Shown piece after piece: positions 16,770-26,991 of a stretch of 64,000 nucleotides of DNA. Origin of the DNA: Terrirhizobium terrae (GTDB lineage Bacteria > Pseudomonadota > Alphaproteobacteria > Rhizobiales > Rhizobiaceae); contig NZ_CP104991.1 in NCBI RefSeq assembly GCF_030323265.1, positions 310,001 through 374,000 on the forward strand, written 5' to 3'. The translations under genes and the position numbers were made by a program. Under the pieces are notes generated by a model. It made no database searches and was not told where the DNA came from. It worked only from the letters and a program-made list of their open reading frames with translations. Each line of letters opens with the position of its first letter. Position 1 is the stretch's first letter.

Positions 16770-18608
16770 TTATGCCGATGGGACCTCACAGACCTGCGAC
16801 ATGTCTGCCTCAACAACACATCTCACGCCGCTCCTTTCGTAAAAAACCTTCGCGTGGCCCCTCAGCTCGGCTGAGAGAAGTCGCTCTATCAATGTCGAGC
16901 CGAACCCTATACGCACGGGCAGTGCGACTTCTGGGCCGCCTTGCTCTTCCCATATGATCGTAAGCCTGCAGTTCTGGTGCGGCTCGTAATGCCACGAAAC
17001 GCTGATGCGACCGTCAGATACCGAAAGCGCTCCGTATTTCGCGGCATTCGTCGCGAGCTCATGTAGTGCGAGTGAAAGCGCGATAGCCGCTTTGGGCGGC
17101 AACGGTACACTTGGTCCGCTTATGGTGAAGGCTTCGGCCGGATAGGGCAAGATCGCTTGCTCAACAACGGCGTTGATGTCGGCGTACTGTCCCTCCCCGT
17201 GGATCAGGAGGTCCTGCGCCCTGCTTAGCGACGCGAGCCTGGTTTCAAACGCCTCGACATCCACCCGATTTGCCTTGTCGCGGCCAATCGTCTGTCTGGC
17301 AATTGCAATCACGGTTGCAAGTATGTTCTTCACGCGGTGATGGAGTTCGTTGACCAGAATAGCCTTTAAGCGCTCAGCATCTCTGCGGCTGGTTATGTCG
17401 TGCGTTGTCTTGGACGCGCCAACGATACGTCCTCTGGCGTCACGGATCGGCGATACGCTAAGAAGGACGTCGACAAGCCGACCATCCTTGCGAAGGCGCT
17501 GGGTTTCGTATGGCTCGACGATTTGTCCGGCTTTGATCTGTCTGAGGATTGTTGGTTCCTCATCCTTCCTTTCTTCCGGAACCAGCATCAAAACTGTCTG
17601 TCCTATGGCCTCTTCTGCTTTATAGCCGTAGAGTCTTTCCGCCGCCGCGTTCCAGCTGGTGATGGTCATGTCCAGGTCGATACCGAGGATCGCGTCGTTA
17701 GAGGAGGCGATCATTGACGCGAGGTGCCTTTCGACTTCCTGTGCATGCCGTCGCTCGCCGATATCGATAGATATAGCGACAGCCTGCGAGATGTTGCCGC
17801 GTTCGTCCCGGATTGCCGACACCGAGTTCGAAACCCAGACAAGACTTCCATCACCGCGAATGTAGCGCTTCTCGATTTCGAAGCTGTCTCCCGTCTCGAC
17901 CATATTTTCGAACAGGCGCCGGTTCTCCGATAGGTCGTCTGCATACGTAAAGTCCTGCATCGGCATGCCGATTAATTCGCCGCGGGGACGACCAACGATC
18001 TGACAGAAATGGTCGTTCACACTGATCAGCCTTCCGGTCAGATCGCCAAGCGCTATCCCAGCGGCCGATTGAGAAAATATCGCTCGAAGGCGTTCCTCGC
18101 TCTCTCGCAATGCTGCATCAGCTTTGACCCGGTCGGTCGTTTCGTTGACGATGCAGAGCACCCCACGCACAGCGCCATCCTGGTCCGAGACCGGAGAATA
18201 CGAGATGTCGAAATACACCGTTTCGGGATAGCCGAACCTTTCGATATAAAACGGCCGATCCTTCGCAGCAACGGTTTCGCCCTTGTCGAGGACGCGCTTC
18301 AGCAACGGCTCCAAATCGCTCCAAAGCTCGCTCCAGTATTCGCGCGCCGGCTTTCCAAATGCGTGTGGATGTTTATCGCCAATCGTCGGGGCGTATGAAT
18401 CGTTATAGAACGCGACAAATTCGGGTCCCCAGAACATCACAATCTGTGCCTGCGATGGGATCATGATGCCGATCGCAGCTTGAAGACAGGCGGGCCAGTC
18501 TGATTTTGAGCCGACTGGACCAGCCGCCCAGTCTACCGTCTCGAGCAGTCTGGCTACCGGAACAGCGGTCTTGGGTTCATTGGCGTTGTCCAGGACGATG
18601 CTCTCCAC
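16770..18608 (-). CDS. PAS-domain HWE-family sensor histidine kinase
   Basis: 612 residues. Three PAS modules after an N-terminal PAS-like segment (YNDSYAPTIGDKHPHAFGKP; VNDHFCQIVGRPRGELIGM; TSWNAAAERLYGYKAEEAIGQ), then a C-terminal kinase: phospho-acceptor VNELHHRVKNILATV (HisKA_2/HWE box), N-box LHELATNAAKYGALS and the diagnostic WEEQGGP of HWE kinases. No transmembrane segments, so cytosolic sensing (light, redox or ligand). GTG start at 18608. HWE kinases in this order feed PhyR/EcfG or single-domain receivers. Confidence 0.9.
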   Translation of the reverse strand: MESIVLDNANEPKTAVPVARLLETVDWAAGPVGSKSDWPACLQAAIGIMIPSQAQIVMFWGPEFVAFYNDSYAPTIGDKHPHAFGKPAREYWSELWSDLEPLLKRVLDKGETVAAKDRPFYIERFGYPETVYFDISYSPVSDQDGAVRGVLCIVNETTDRVKADAALRESEERLRAIFSQSAAGIALGDLTGRLISVNDHFCQIVGRPRGELIGMPMQDFTYADDLSENRRLFENMVETGDSFEIEKRYIRGDGSLVWVSNSVSAIRDERGNISQAVAISIDIGERRHAQEVERHLASMIASSNDAILGIDLDMTITSWNAAAERLYGYKAEEAIGQTVLMLVPEERKDEEPTILRQIKAGQIVEPYETQRLRKDGRLVDVLLSVSPIRDARGRIVGASKTTHDITSRRDAERLKAILVNELHHRVKNILATVIAIARQTIGRDKANRVDVEAFETRLASLSRAQDLLIHGEGQYADINAVVEQAILPYPAEAFTISGPSVPLPPKAAIALSLALHELATNAAKYGALSVSDGRISVSWHYEPHQNCRLTIIWEEQGGPEVALPVRIGFGSTLIERLLSAELRGHAKVFYERSGVRCVVEADMSQVCEVPSA

Positions 18609-18864
18609 TGACTAACAGATTGTAACTTTTATAGAGGTTGCGATGGGGTTCAAGCAGTTTGATGCTTATGGAACCACCCGTTTCCGAGGGCGGCGGCGAC
18701 CGGCGAAAACTTTTCGCGAGGCCCTGAATTCGTCTAAGGCGGGAGCATCCTTTTCCTCTTCGACGCGAACGACAATCCCTTCGCGACGGTACTTTCCACT
18801 GCAATGGCGTGCACTATACTCCGATGACGAGTGGTGCGATTACGCAAGATACAGGAGGACACCG

Positions 18865-19257
18865 TTGCCAGACCATTCGTTTCCAGAGTTTGCTTTACCT
18901 TCTCTTGGCCTGTTCAGTTGGAGCCTCTTTGACAACAGACTTGTTGCAGATGAAAATTACGCAGCCATCTACGGCCTTGACCCCGGTAAACTCGCTAGAG
19001 GAATGAACATCGAAAGCATAATCAATCTTATCTTTGAAGAAGACCGAGAGGAGGCCGCAAGGCGGACGCATGCAACTATTTTGAGCGGCAAATTCGATAC
19101 GATCACATTTAGCGTGAAGCGTAGACGGTTAATTGTTCGAGTGGGAGCTTACGGCCGATGTCTTCGTGACGAAGCCGGGACCCCATCAATCTTTACTGGT
19201 GCCGTCTTTGAGCTGAGTGATAGCAGCGGTTTCTGGTTCAATCGTTTTCGTCAGTGA
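18865..19257 (+). CDS. PAS-only protein with TTG start
   Basis: About 130 residues: a PAS fold with FSWSLFDNRLVADENYAAIYGLDPGKLARGMNIESIINLIFEEDREEAARR, the variant seen in PAS domains of rhizobial HWE-associated proteins. The start is fixed by AGGAGG six bases before TTG 18865; the longer ATG frame from 18643 has no such site and low-complexity translation. No output domain, so it may heterodimerise with the neighbouring sensor kinases or bind a ligand. The 3' end overlaps a weak minus-strand ORF. Confidence 0.7.
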   Translation: MPDHSFPEFALPSLGLFSWSLFDNRLVADENYAAIYGLDPGKLARGMNIESIINLIFEEDREEAARRTHATILSGKFDTITFSVKRRRLIVRVGAYGRCLRDEAGTPSIFTGAVFELSDSSGFWFNRFRQ

Positions 19258-19395
19258 CGCCTCACACTTCGCGATGATGGCTAGTCGCGACAAGATCGCC
19301 TCGACCGAGACCGCGTCACGGCTCACGAGCGGCGGACGCGATGCAGTGGCGCGGATTTCCGCAAGCAATCCGGCCAGTTTCGAAATCTCGTCCAT
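19186..19395 (-). CDS. Possible small helical protein
   Basis: 69 residues (MDEISKLAGLLAEIRATASRPPLVSRDAVSVEAILSRLAIIAKCEASLTK). Composition looks protein-like, but it overlaps the PAS gene by 72 bp, has no clear ribosome binding site and no family I know. Low confidence. The surrounding 19258-19704 stretch holds nothing else. Confidence 0.3.
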   Translation of the reverse strand: MDEISKLAGLLAEIRATASRPPLVSRDAVSVEAILSRLAIIAKCEASLTKTIEPETAAITQLKDGTSKD

Positions 19396-19704
19396 CTGTG
19401 ACTCTGTATAGTTTCCAATACCCTGCACCTGTCTATTAGTTTTGCGACATATGCAACAATTATGATTTTCGATCACATTATTGGCGCATCGCTCGCGGCA
19501 TTTGCGATCACAATCGCGTGCGCCCGCAAGTGAACGGAAAGTTGGAAAACGTAAGCTCAACCTCAAGCACTTCGTCTATAGCGTGCAGCGATCCAGCCGA
19601 CATAAAGGCCACGCTAATTGCTCGCCTACTAACAACCGGTTCTGTCTGCGCTGGAAAATCCATAGTCAAACGGGAAACCGATCTTGATTAGGCGCCTCAA
19701 TTCA

Positions 19705-21822
19705 TCACTGGATCGGCGCGGTCACGATGACCCGCAGTCCCGGCGCGTTGTCCTCTTCGTCGATATTCCCTTTGAGACGATCAATGATGGCCGTGAGAAT
19801 GCGCGATCCGAAACCACTCGACTTGGCCGACTTCGACTTACCACGGCCGACATCTGAGACGATCAGGCGCAACGAGTTGCGGTGCTGCTCAAGCTTGACG
19901 GCAAGCGGTCCCGGTGCTCCGTCGTAGGCGTATTTCTGGGCGTTGATGACCAGCTCGGTAAGGATCAGACCGACATTGACGGCCTTGTCGGTCGCGATCA
20001 GGATTGGCGCGAGATCGAGCGTCAGATTATCGCGCCAGTTAGCGTCCATCGTGGTCGCCATCTCCTCGATCAGGCTCTCGATATAGCGCGAGAGGTCGAT
20101 GACCTCAACGCTTTCGTCCTGATAAAGACGCCGATGGACGAGCGCCACGGCGTTGAGCCGCTTCTGCGCTTCGTCAAGGTTCTGCTTTACCTCGTCGTTT
20201 GTCGCACCACGGGCCTGCAGGCGCAGGAACGCGGAGACGAGCTGCAGCGAGTTCTGGACGCGATGATTGACCTCTTTAAGAAGGTAGTCCTTCTGCGAGA
20301 CAAGACCCTGGTTCTCACGTAGGCTGATGGTCAGCTCGCGGTTGAGCTCGCGAAGGCGCTGGTTGTTGCGGTATTCGAGCATCAGACGCACGGCACGACC
20401 AGCAGACTCGACCTCAGCATGCGTCCAGGGCCGAGCCTTCCCACGGACGCTTTCGCTCCACGCCTCGAACGACGAGCGCGGTGTCAGGACCGCGGCGGGG
20501 TCGTGCGCCGTGTCCTTGTGCGGGTTGCCCGCCCATTTGAGAACTTCGACGTGCTCGGCGCGGAACCACATCAGAATGGTCGGCACCTCGGTCGACATGG
20601 TGACCGCCAACAGGCCGCTGGCCACGTCCATGTAGGCCGACGCCTCGTCCCATTTGGCAGAGAGGCTCGCCGTCGCATAAGTCTGCTGGGATGCAGGGAC
20701 CTTGAGGTGGTCAGCGAGCTTGCGGATGTCGATCGGATCAGGCGTCTTGCCATGGACGTACAGTTCGCCTCCCTGCACCGCGGCGAACCCGTCTGCGTAA
20801 AGCATCTTGGCGATTTTTTCTCCCGACTTTGCAAACAGCTCGTCCAAGGAACTCTCTGGCCCCAGCAGGGTGAGAATGGCGTCTTCCTGTGACCGAAGGC
20901 GGATACGCTCGCGGTGAAGCTGGGCGTCCTCTTTCGCTTTGATCTTGCGGGCCAGCGAGTTCGCGAGCGTCTGGCACCCCATGCGGGCGGTAAGCGGGAT
21001 GGTCCGCGGCTGGTGGTGATGACAGGCGAGCAAGCCCCACAGGACATTGTCCTTGATGATCGAGAAGGACGCCGACGCTTTCACGCCCATGTTCTGCAGA
21101 TACTGGATATGGATCGGCGAGACGCTGCGCAGTGTGGAATCGCTGAGGTCGATGTCCCGCAGGTCCCTGTCCGAGGTGATTGGCTGCGGCACGTAGTCCA
21201 CGTCCGGGATGACCCTGACCTTGTTGCGCAGGTAAAGCGCCCTCGCCTGCTTCGGGATGTCCGATGCAGGGAAATGGTGATTCATGAAGTTGTAGTTCCC
21301 CGGTGCGACGCTTTCGCCTACCACGACACCCGCGTCGTCGTCGAGGAATTGGTAGACCATCACCCGGTCGTAGCCCGTCAGCTCGCGGAACACCGTCGCG
21401 GCGCTTCTGCAGAGTTCTGAAACGCTGGCGGATCGTTCGAAGCGGGCGCTGGCGGCGTCGAGGTCGACCAGATAGGGAACCGCCTCGACGGCCGTCTCCT
21501 CAGCCCTGTCCATCTCAACGACGGCGAAGTCGCCCGAGCGATAGGCGATAGCGTTGAGCGGGCCATTGCGTCCCTCGACACGACCCAGGACGGCGATCTT
21601 GCCCGACGCAATGGCCGACATCCGCCCAAGGGCCGACGGGTTGAGGATATCCCCGAGTTCTTGCCCGACGACGGTCTGTCCCAGAAAACTCTCGACGTCA
21701 CCCGCCTCTCCTACGCAAACAAGTGAGCGGGCGTCCGCGATCAGCATGATGCCGTGCGGCTGGATCGAGCCGGGAATATGGATCGGCTCGACATCGCAGG
21801 CCGTGACGTTTTGTTGAAGCAT
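19705..21822 (-). CDS. bphP: Bacteriophytochrome with HWE/HisKA_2 kinase output
   Basis: 705 residues. Domain order PAS-GAF-PHY-kinase. The biliverdin cysteine is present near the start (residue 9, TACDVEPIHIPGSIQPHG). The GAF core has DRVMVYQF, the PASDIP motif and RSVSPIHIQYLQNMGV, all chromophore-pocket landmarks. The kinase box is EVNHRVQNSLQLV with LTELVINAQKYAY and GFGSRILTAIIDRLKG. Red/far-red sensor; the output resembles HWE/HisKA_2 kinases rather than the classical HisKA of Agrobacterium BphP1. The start is ATG 21822; the longer frame would overlap the divergent LOV gene. Confidence 0.93.
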   Translation of the reverse strand: MLQQNVTACDVEPIHIPGSIQPHGIMLIADARSLVCVGEAGDVESFLGQTVVGQELGDILNPSALGRMSAIASGKIAVLGRVEGRNGPLNAIAYRSGDFAVVEMDRAEETAVEAVPYLVDLDAASARFERSASVSELCRSAATVFRELTGYDRVMVYQFLDDDAGVVVGESVAPGNYNFMNHHFPASDIPKQARALYLRNKVRVIPDVDYVPQPITSDRDLRDIDLSDSTLRSVSPIHIQYLQNMGVKASASFSIIKDNVLWGLLACHHHQPRTIPLTARMGCQTLANSLARKIKAKEDAQLHRERIRLRSQEDAILTLLGPESSLDELFAKSGEKIAKMLYADGFAAVQGGELYVHGKTPDPIDIRKLADHLKVPASQQTYATASLSAKWDEASAYMDVASGLLAVTMSTEVPTILMWFRAEHVEVLKWAGNPHKDTAHDPAAVLTPRSSFEAWSESVRGKARPWTHAEVESAGRAVRLMLEYRNNQRLRELNRELTISLRENQGLVSQKDYLLKEVNHRVQNSLQLVSAFLRLQARGATNDEVKQNLDEAQKRLNAVALVHRRLYQDESVEVIDLSRYIESLIEEMATTMDANWRDNLTLDLAPILIATDKAVNVGLILTELVINAQKYAYDGAPGPLAVKLEQHRNSLRLIVSDVGRGKSKSAKSSGFGSRILTAIIDRLKGNIDEEDNAPGLRVIVTAPIQ

Positions 21823-22030
21823 AGCCGGCCTTTGCGCGTTGTCTTTCAAGCCGGCAATGCCGACGACGCCTGCAGGAGACCGGCGTTTCCTCCGTTGATT
21901 AGCACGAGCTGGAATGACGATCAAAAGCCACGGGTTGCGGCTGAAGTAATTTATTACCGAAACGCTTGTATTGACGTTATCGGCGGCATCATTAGTTACC
22001 CGTTGACCCTGCACTCGATCGGACACCGGA

Positions 22031-23146
22031 ATGAACGATACGCAACAGACCCGTCTTGCACGCGAGGCAGGCCAACGACTTCTCGCCGAGCACATGTCGG
22101 AAGACCCGTTCGCGGCAGCGTTCAAGGCAACCCGCATGCCGATGCTGATCACGGATCCCCGCCAAGACGACAATCCGATTATCTTTTGCAACACAGCCTT
22201 TTGTATGCTTTCGGGATATAGCGAAGAAGAGCTGATCGGCCGCAACTGCCGCCTGCTGCAAGGCACGGACACGGACCCTGAAGCCATTACGAAAATCAGG
22301 CAGGCTATTGCTGCGGAGGCAGACGTTTCCATCGACATCCTGAACTACCGCAAGGATGGCTCGCCGTTCTGGAACGCACTCTTCGTTAGTCCGGTCCGAA
22401 ACGAGGCGGGCGAGGTCATTTACTTTTTCGCCTCTCAGCTCGATTTTACAAACATTAAGAGCAAGGAGGCGGAGCTGGCGCGCGCCCGCCATGTTGCAGA
22501 AGAAGAGGTTGCTGATCGCACCGCCGACCTGACGAACGCACTTAAGGCCAAAACCCTCCTGGTTCACGAGGTTGATCATCGGGTCAAGAACAACCTCTTA
22601 ACCATCGCGTCCATCGTCAAGCTCCAAGCGCGCATGTCGGAGGATGACACTGCCCGAAAGACACTCCGGTCGGTTCTCAACCGCGTTGAGGCGCTGAGTA
22701 CCGTGCAGCGCAAGCTACTAAACGACGATGACGTTGGCCATTTCGACGTCGCCGACTTCGCGCAGGAGCTGGTCCACGACCTAGTTAGCGCACTAAGGCG
22801 GAGCGATATCCGCGTAACCACAGATTTGCACGAAGTCGTCGTTCCCGCCGCTAAGGCCTCTCCCATCGCGTTGGTGGTCAACGAACTGATCGGCGATGCC
22901 GTGCGGCGCGGACTGGGTGACGGTGGCGGCGAAATACATCTCGAGGTCCGGCGGCTGAACGGGCACTTCCTGATCAGGGTCTCCGATACGGTATCCCCAG
23001 TAGAAGCAGATAGAGAAGAACAAGCGTTCAGCGCCATGATGCTTGAGACTTCCGCACGACAGCTGGGTGCCAAGATCGAGAAGACCGTCGAAGGCCATCG
23101 GACGGACGTCCGCGTCACCCTTCTCGTTGACGAACATAAGGACTGA
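22031..23146 (+). CDS. LOV-domain blue-light sensor histidine kinase
   Basis: 371 residues. LOV domain at about residues 28-135 with the flavin-adduct motif GRNCRLLQG (Cys73), preceded by ITDPRQDDNPIIFCNTAF and followed by NYRKDGSPFWNAL. A coiled-coil J-alpha-like helix leads to a HisKA_2/HWE kinase box, VHEVDHRVKNNLLTIASIVKLQ (His183), and NELIGDAVRRG as the ATP lid entry. Cytosolic. Divergent from the bacteriophytochrome and 3 bp before a single-domain receiver. Confidence 0.93.
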   Translation: MNDTQQTRLAREAGQRLLAEHMSEDPFAAAFKATRMPMLITDPRQDDNPIIFCNTAFCMLSGYSEEELIGRNCRLLQGTDTDPEAITKIRQAIAAEADVSIDILNYRKDGSPFWNALFVSPVRNEAGEVIYFFASQLDFTNIKSKEAELARARHVAEEEVADRTADLTNALKAKTLLVHEVDHRVKNNLLTIASIVKLQARMSEDDTARKTLRSVLNRVEALSTVQRKLLNDDDVGHFDVADFAQELVHDLVSALRRSDIRVTTDLHEVVVPAAKASPIALVVNELIGDAVRRGLGDGGGEIHLEVRRLNGHFLIRVSDTVSPVEADREEQAFSAMMLETSARQLGAKIEKTVEGHRTDVRVTLLVDEHKD

Positions 23147-23149
23147 AGA

Positions 23150-23563
23150 ATGCGTATCATGATCGTGGAAGACGAGGCGCTGTTGGCGCTGGAAATGGAA
23201 AGCGAACTCGAGGCCGCTGGCCACGAAGTGGTTGGCCTTGCCGCTGAGAGCAAAACTGCGAAAGAACTGATCGGAGCCGCGGCTCCAGAGTTTGCGTTCG
23301 TCGACATCCAGCTACTGGATGGCCCGACAGGCATTGATGTCGGCAGGGAGCTGGCATCGCAAGGCGTGCCCTATGTGTTCGTGTCGGGAAACCTCAAGCG
23401 AATACCCGACGACTACGCGGGTGCGATTGGCGGCATTGAGAAGCCCTACACTGTCAACGGGTTCCAGAACGCTCTCACCTATCTGGTAGCCTATGTCGGT
23501 GGGATGCGTGGCGCACAAGTGCCCCCGAGCCTCGTCCTCGCGAGCTCCGCTCAGGCGGCATGA
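23150..23563 (+). CDS. Single-domain response regulator
   Basis: 137 residues, receiver only. Acidic pocket IVEDEALLALEMESELE, phospho-site D in FVDIQLLDGPTG, then YVFVSGN and the IEKPYTV lysine loop. No output domain, so it likely passes phosphate on or acts by protein contact. Three bases after the LOV kinase and close to the phytochrome; a plausible shared phospho-sink for both. Confidence 0.88.
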   Translation: MRIMIVEDEALLALEMESELEAAGHEVVGLAAESKTAKELIGAAAPEFAFVDIQLLDGPTGIDVGRELASQGVPYVFVSGNLKRIPDDYAGAIGGIEKPYTVNGFQNALTYLVAYVGGMRGAQVPPSLVLASSAQAA

Positions 23564-24051
23564 ATTCTATTGCTTATGGGCCTCCAGGATGGCGATTCAG
23601 GCTTTGGCCATGACGAACCGTTTGCGTTAACACAAAGACTTCTCCTCACGCATTCGAGGTTTTCCAGCGTCCGCAGCTCATTGACGTGAACTTTTCTTTT
23701 GGATGCCGTCACTTTCACCGTCATACCGCGAATTTGCGTCCGGTATTCGAAAGAAAAGCAAGTATGCCGGCGCTGGGACATACGCTAAGTCGTCTGCCAT
23801 GACCTCTCAGCCATCAGCCGAACCAGCGAGGCCATCGAAATGCACGGAAGGCAAAAATCGTGTCCAAGCGCGAGTTTCCTGCCCGAACGGGCCCTGCCCG
23901 CATTTGATGTCTACAAGCAAGCTCTTTGATTATGCCGATTCATCCTAGATCCGCAATTGTCTTTTCTACCCGATCTCCCATCTAGAAACGTGACGGCAAA
24001 ATAATATCTGTCCGAACACTTGACCGAACATCAGATGAGGTACTCGCGCAC
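23564..24051. other. 488-bp gap without a supportable gene
   Basis: A minus-strand frame at 23551-23781 contains MTVKVTASKRKVHVNEL but overlaps the receiver gene and lacks a ribosome binding site. No repeats or promoter-like motifs stood out. Confidence 0.45.
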
Positions 24052-26359
24052 TTGCTAAATACAACCAAACGCATTCGTGCCGCGCGCAATGCCGGATTGT
24101 TCGAGCCTCACCATAAGTCAGAGTTTAACGACATCGTAGAGACCGTAAAGACGGCGTTGCACTGTCCCGTTGCGATTGTATCTATTCTCGACGAAGACAG
24201 GCAGGTGTTCGCGGCACATGTCGGGCTGCCCGCACCCTGGGCGGAGCGCGGGGAAACGCCGCTGACGCACTCATTCTGCCAACATGTGGTCGATGACAAG
24301 CAGCCTTTCATCGTCGGAGACGCGACCCTGCACGAGCGTGTTCGCGACAACCTCGCTATTGGAGACCTGGGTGTAGTTTCATACATGGGTGTCCCCGTGA
24401 ACCTCCCTGACGGCACGATCATCGGAGCGATCGCTGCAATAGATGGGCAACCAAGAGACTGGAGCCTGTCTGAACTTGGCCTGCTGAAGCAGTTCGGAAA
24501 GATCGCCAGCAACCACATTGCCACGCTTGTCTCGGACCGGCGCTGGAGCAACCTGTTTCACCAGCTCGAGGAAGGGATTGTTCTTGGCACTGTCATTCGC
24601 GACCCCACAGGCAACATCGTTGACTGGCGCCACGATAATGTGAACCCAGCCTGGGCTCGGCTTGTTGGGATTTCGACAGAACCGCCCGTTGGCAGGACAA
24701 TCCGCGAGGTACTTCCAGGGATCGAGGATGACTGGGTCACCGACGTCGCCGAGGTGATAGCGACCGGCGAGTCGAAACGGTTTACCCGGTCCGTAGACTC
24801 CTCGGTCGCTGGCTTGACGGGTTCATTCAAGCCACGGGGGAAGACACATTCATTACCATGTTCCTGGACGTCACCGAGCGCATGTCCGCAGTGGAAGCTC
24901 TGCAACAGAGCGAAGAGCGGCTGAGATTGCTGATACAAGGGGCTAAGGACTATGTCATTGTGACAACTGATCTCGACGGCCGGATTTCGAGCTGGTATGG
25001 GGGGCAGAAGAGACATTCGGCCGCACAGAAGCCGAGATGATGGGACGGCCTTTTTCGGACATTTTTACGATCGAAGATCAGGCCGCGGGCGTTCCCGATC
25101 TCGAGCTAGCCAGGGCCGCGGAAACAGGCGTCGCAATAGACCGGCGCTGGCATATCCGGGCAGATGGCACGCACGCCTTTCTCGACGGGACCGTCCGGCC
25201 GCTCGTAACGGAGAGTGGTGCCGTTCGTGGATATATCAAGATTGCCCGAAATGCGACGCTCGAGAAACAGTCTCAGGACAGGCAGCTTGCTTTCCTGGAG
25301 TTTGGCGACCGTATCCGGGAGCTCAAAACTGTTACCGAGGTCGCCTTTGTTGCATCTGAAATTATGGTGCGCAACCTTGAGGGCGCAACTCGCGCGGGCT
25401 ACGGTATGGTCGATGCTGTCGCCGAGACCGTTCAAATGCTGCCGGGCTGGTGCGCTCCAGGCATCGATCCAGTTGCAGGGCTCCATCAGTTCCGGGATTA
25501 CGGGAGCTTTATCGACGACCTGAAGCGCGGCGACAACATAATCATCCCAGATGTAACAATTGATCCACGTACTGCGGGCTCCGCCGATCTCTTTCGGCAG
25601 ATCTCGCTGGCTACCCTGGTAAATATTCCGATCATTGAGCACGGCGTGTTTGTGGGCGTTATGTTTGTCCATTACGACAAGCCGCACGAGTTTACGCCCG
25701 AAGAGCGGGATTTCGTGCGAACGATTGCTGATCGGACACGTGAAGCTGCCTCCCGTATCCGCGCCGAGGAAGACCAACAGATCCTCAACCGCGAGATTAG
25801 CCATCGCCTGAAAAATACCATGGCCATGGTCCAGGCGATCGCGACGCAGACACTGAGACCGGTCACCGATCGGGCGCCGGTAGAGGCCTTCACAAATCGC
25901 CTGCACGCGTTATCCAAGGCCCACGAAGTGTTGTTGGGCCAGGATTGGACATCGGCGCGCATGACTCAGGTAATGGACACAGTCCTTCACCAGATGGCGC
26001 TGCCCGAACGATACACGATCGAAGGGCCTGACCTTGAGCTTGGCCCGAGGACCGCTTTGTCGCTGGCGCTGCTTATGCATGAGCTCGGCACCAATGCCCT
26101 GAAATACGGCGCGTGGTCCAATGAAAAAGGTCGGGTTTCAGTCACGTGGCGAACCGAGACCGGGAACGGCGACGACACCCTCGTCCTATTATGGCAAGAG
26201 AGTGACGGTCCACCAGTTGCAGAACCAGCCGGCAAAGGTTTTGGCTCCAAACTTATTCGTCTTGGCCTCATGGGAACAGGCGGTGTCGATGTCAGCTACG
26301 AGCCTAAAGGGTTGAAGGTTGAAATGCGGGGACTGGTCTCCCAGTTGCGACAGTCATGA
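24052..26359 (+). pseudogene. GAF-PAS-GAF HWE sensor histidine kinase, two -1 frameshifts
   Basis: Reconstructed at about 768 residues: an N-terminal GAF (VSILDEDRQVFAAHVG), two PAS modules (DDWVTDVAEVIATGESK; LLIQGAKDYVIVTTDLDGRISSW), a second GAF-like domain and a HWE kinase (NREISHRLKNTMAMVQAIA; MHELGTNALKYGAWS; WQESDGP). Frame changes sit at 24799-24800 (one base missing) and in the G-run 24999-25004 (six G; seven needed for GGAEETFGRTEAEM). The C-terminal frame from 25037 is open. Either a sequencing artefact, phase-variable G-tract, or inactive gene. Start TTG 24052 is tentative. Confidence 0.82.
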
Positions 26360-26763
26360 TGAGCGAAATGTCAGAAACGCGCACACCACCTGTAGTCCTA
26401 GTGGTAGAGGACGAGCCGCTGCTGCGGCTGGCAGCAATTGATCTTGTCGAGATGGCCGGCTACGAGGCAATACCCGCAGCCGACGCAACCGAGGCCGTAA
26501 AAATCCTAGAAGCCCGCAATGATATTCGGGTTGTCATGACCGATGTCGACATGCCACGTGGCGTCGATGGGATGCGGCTCGCAGCTATCATTCGCGACCG
26601 CTGGCCACCGATCAAAATCATCATCGTTTCCGGCCATGTCGAGGATCCGGGCAATCTCATTCCTGCCGAAACCATGTTCTTCTCGAAACCCTACCGAGAA
26701 GAGCAAATTATGGAGACAATCCTTGGGATGATGAGCACCTGGTCAGTTGCCGAACTTCGATAG
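26356..26763 (+). CDS. Single-domain response regulator
   Basis: 135 residues, receiver only: VVLVVEDEPLLRLAAIDLVEMAG, phospho-site D in VVMTDVDMPRG, IIIVSGHVE and FFSKPYRE. Overlaps the end of the upstream HWE kinase (ATGATGA), so co-translated with it and presumably its partner. Closely resembles the receiver at 30.3-30.8 kb (RDRWPPIKIIIVSG). Confidence 0.88.
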   Translation: MMSEMSETRTPPVVLVVEDEPLLRLAAIDLVEMAGYEAIPAADATEAVKILEARNDIRVVMTDVDMPRGVDGMRLAAIIRDRWPPIKIIIVSGHVEDPGNLIPAETMFFSKPYREEQIMETILGMMSTWSVAELR

Positions 26764-26991
26764 GTCGTGACCCACTGCGATATCAGTCAGTCCCCTGTGA
26801 CCGTCCATAGCCTGAACCAGCTCGGGCAGTGTATTATGCCCTTCGCGGAAAAGATTGAGGCAGATCTCGGCAGCGATTACTGCGTCGGGGTCATCTTTAC
26901 TCAAACCGTACCGATTTCGCCAGGATTTCAAGGCGACGTCGATGATTTCCAGTTCGGGCGGGCCAAAGGTCGTTTCTAAGAATGATGGCAT
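26743..26991 (-). CDS. Hypothetical protein
   Basis: 82 residues (MPSFLETTFGPPELEIIDVALKSWR ... DDPDAVIAAEICLNLFREGHNTLPELVQAMDGHRGL). GGAAGGAATACCGA precedes ATG 26991, and the sequence looks well structured. The C-terminal helices (EICLNLFREGHNTLPELV) resemble those of other small rhizobial proteins here. Ends 21 bp inside the receiver gene, convergent. Confidence 0.6.
   Translation of the reverse strand: MPSFLETTFGPPELEIIDVALKSWRNRYGLSKDDPDAVIAAEICLNLFREGHNTLPELVQAMDGHRGLTDIAVGHDLSKFGN

Noticed and set aside
21823..22338. N-terminal extension of the bacteriophytochrome frame
   Set aside because: It would overlap the LOV gene and has no homology. MLQQNVTACDVEPIHIPG is the usual phytochrome start.
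23551..23781. 76-residue minus-strand ORF
   Set aside because: Overlaps the receiver gene end and lacks a ribosome binding site. Internal MTVKVTASKRKV is suggestive but not enough.
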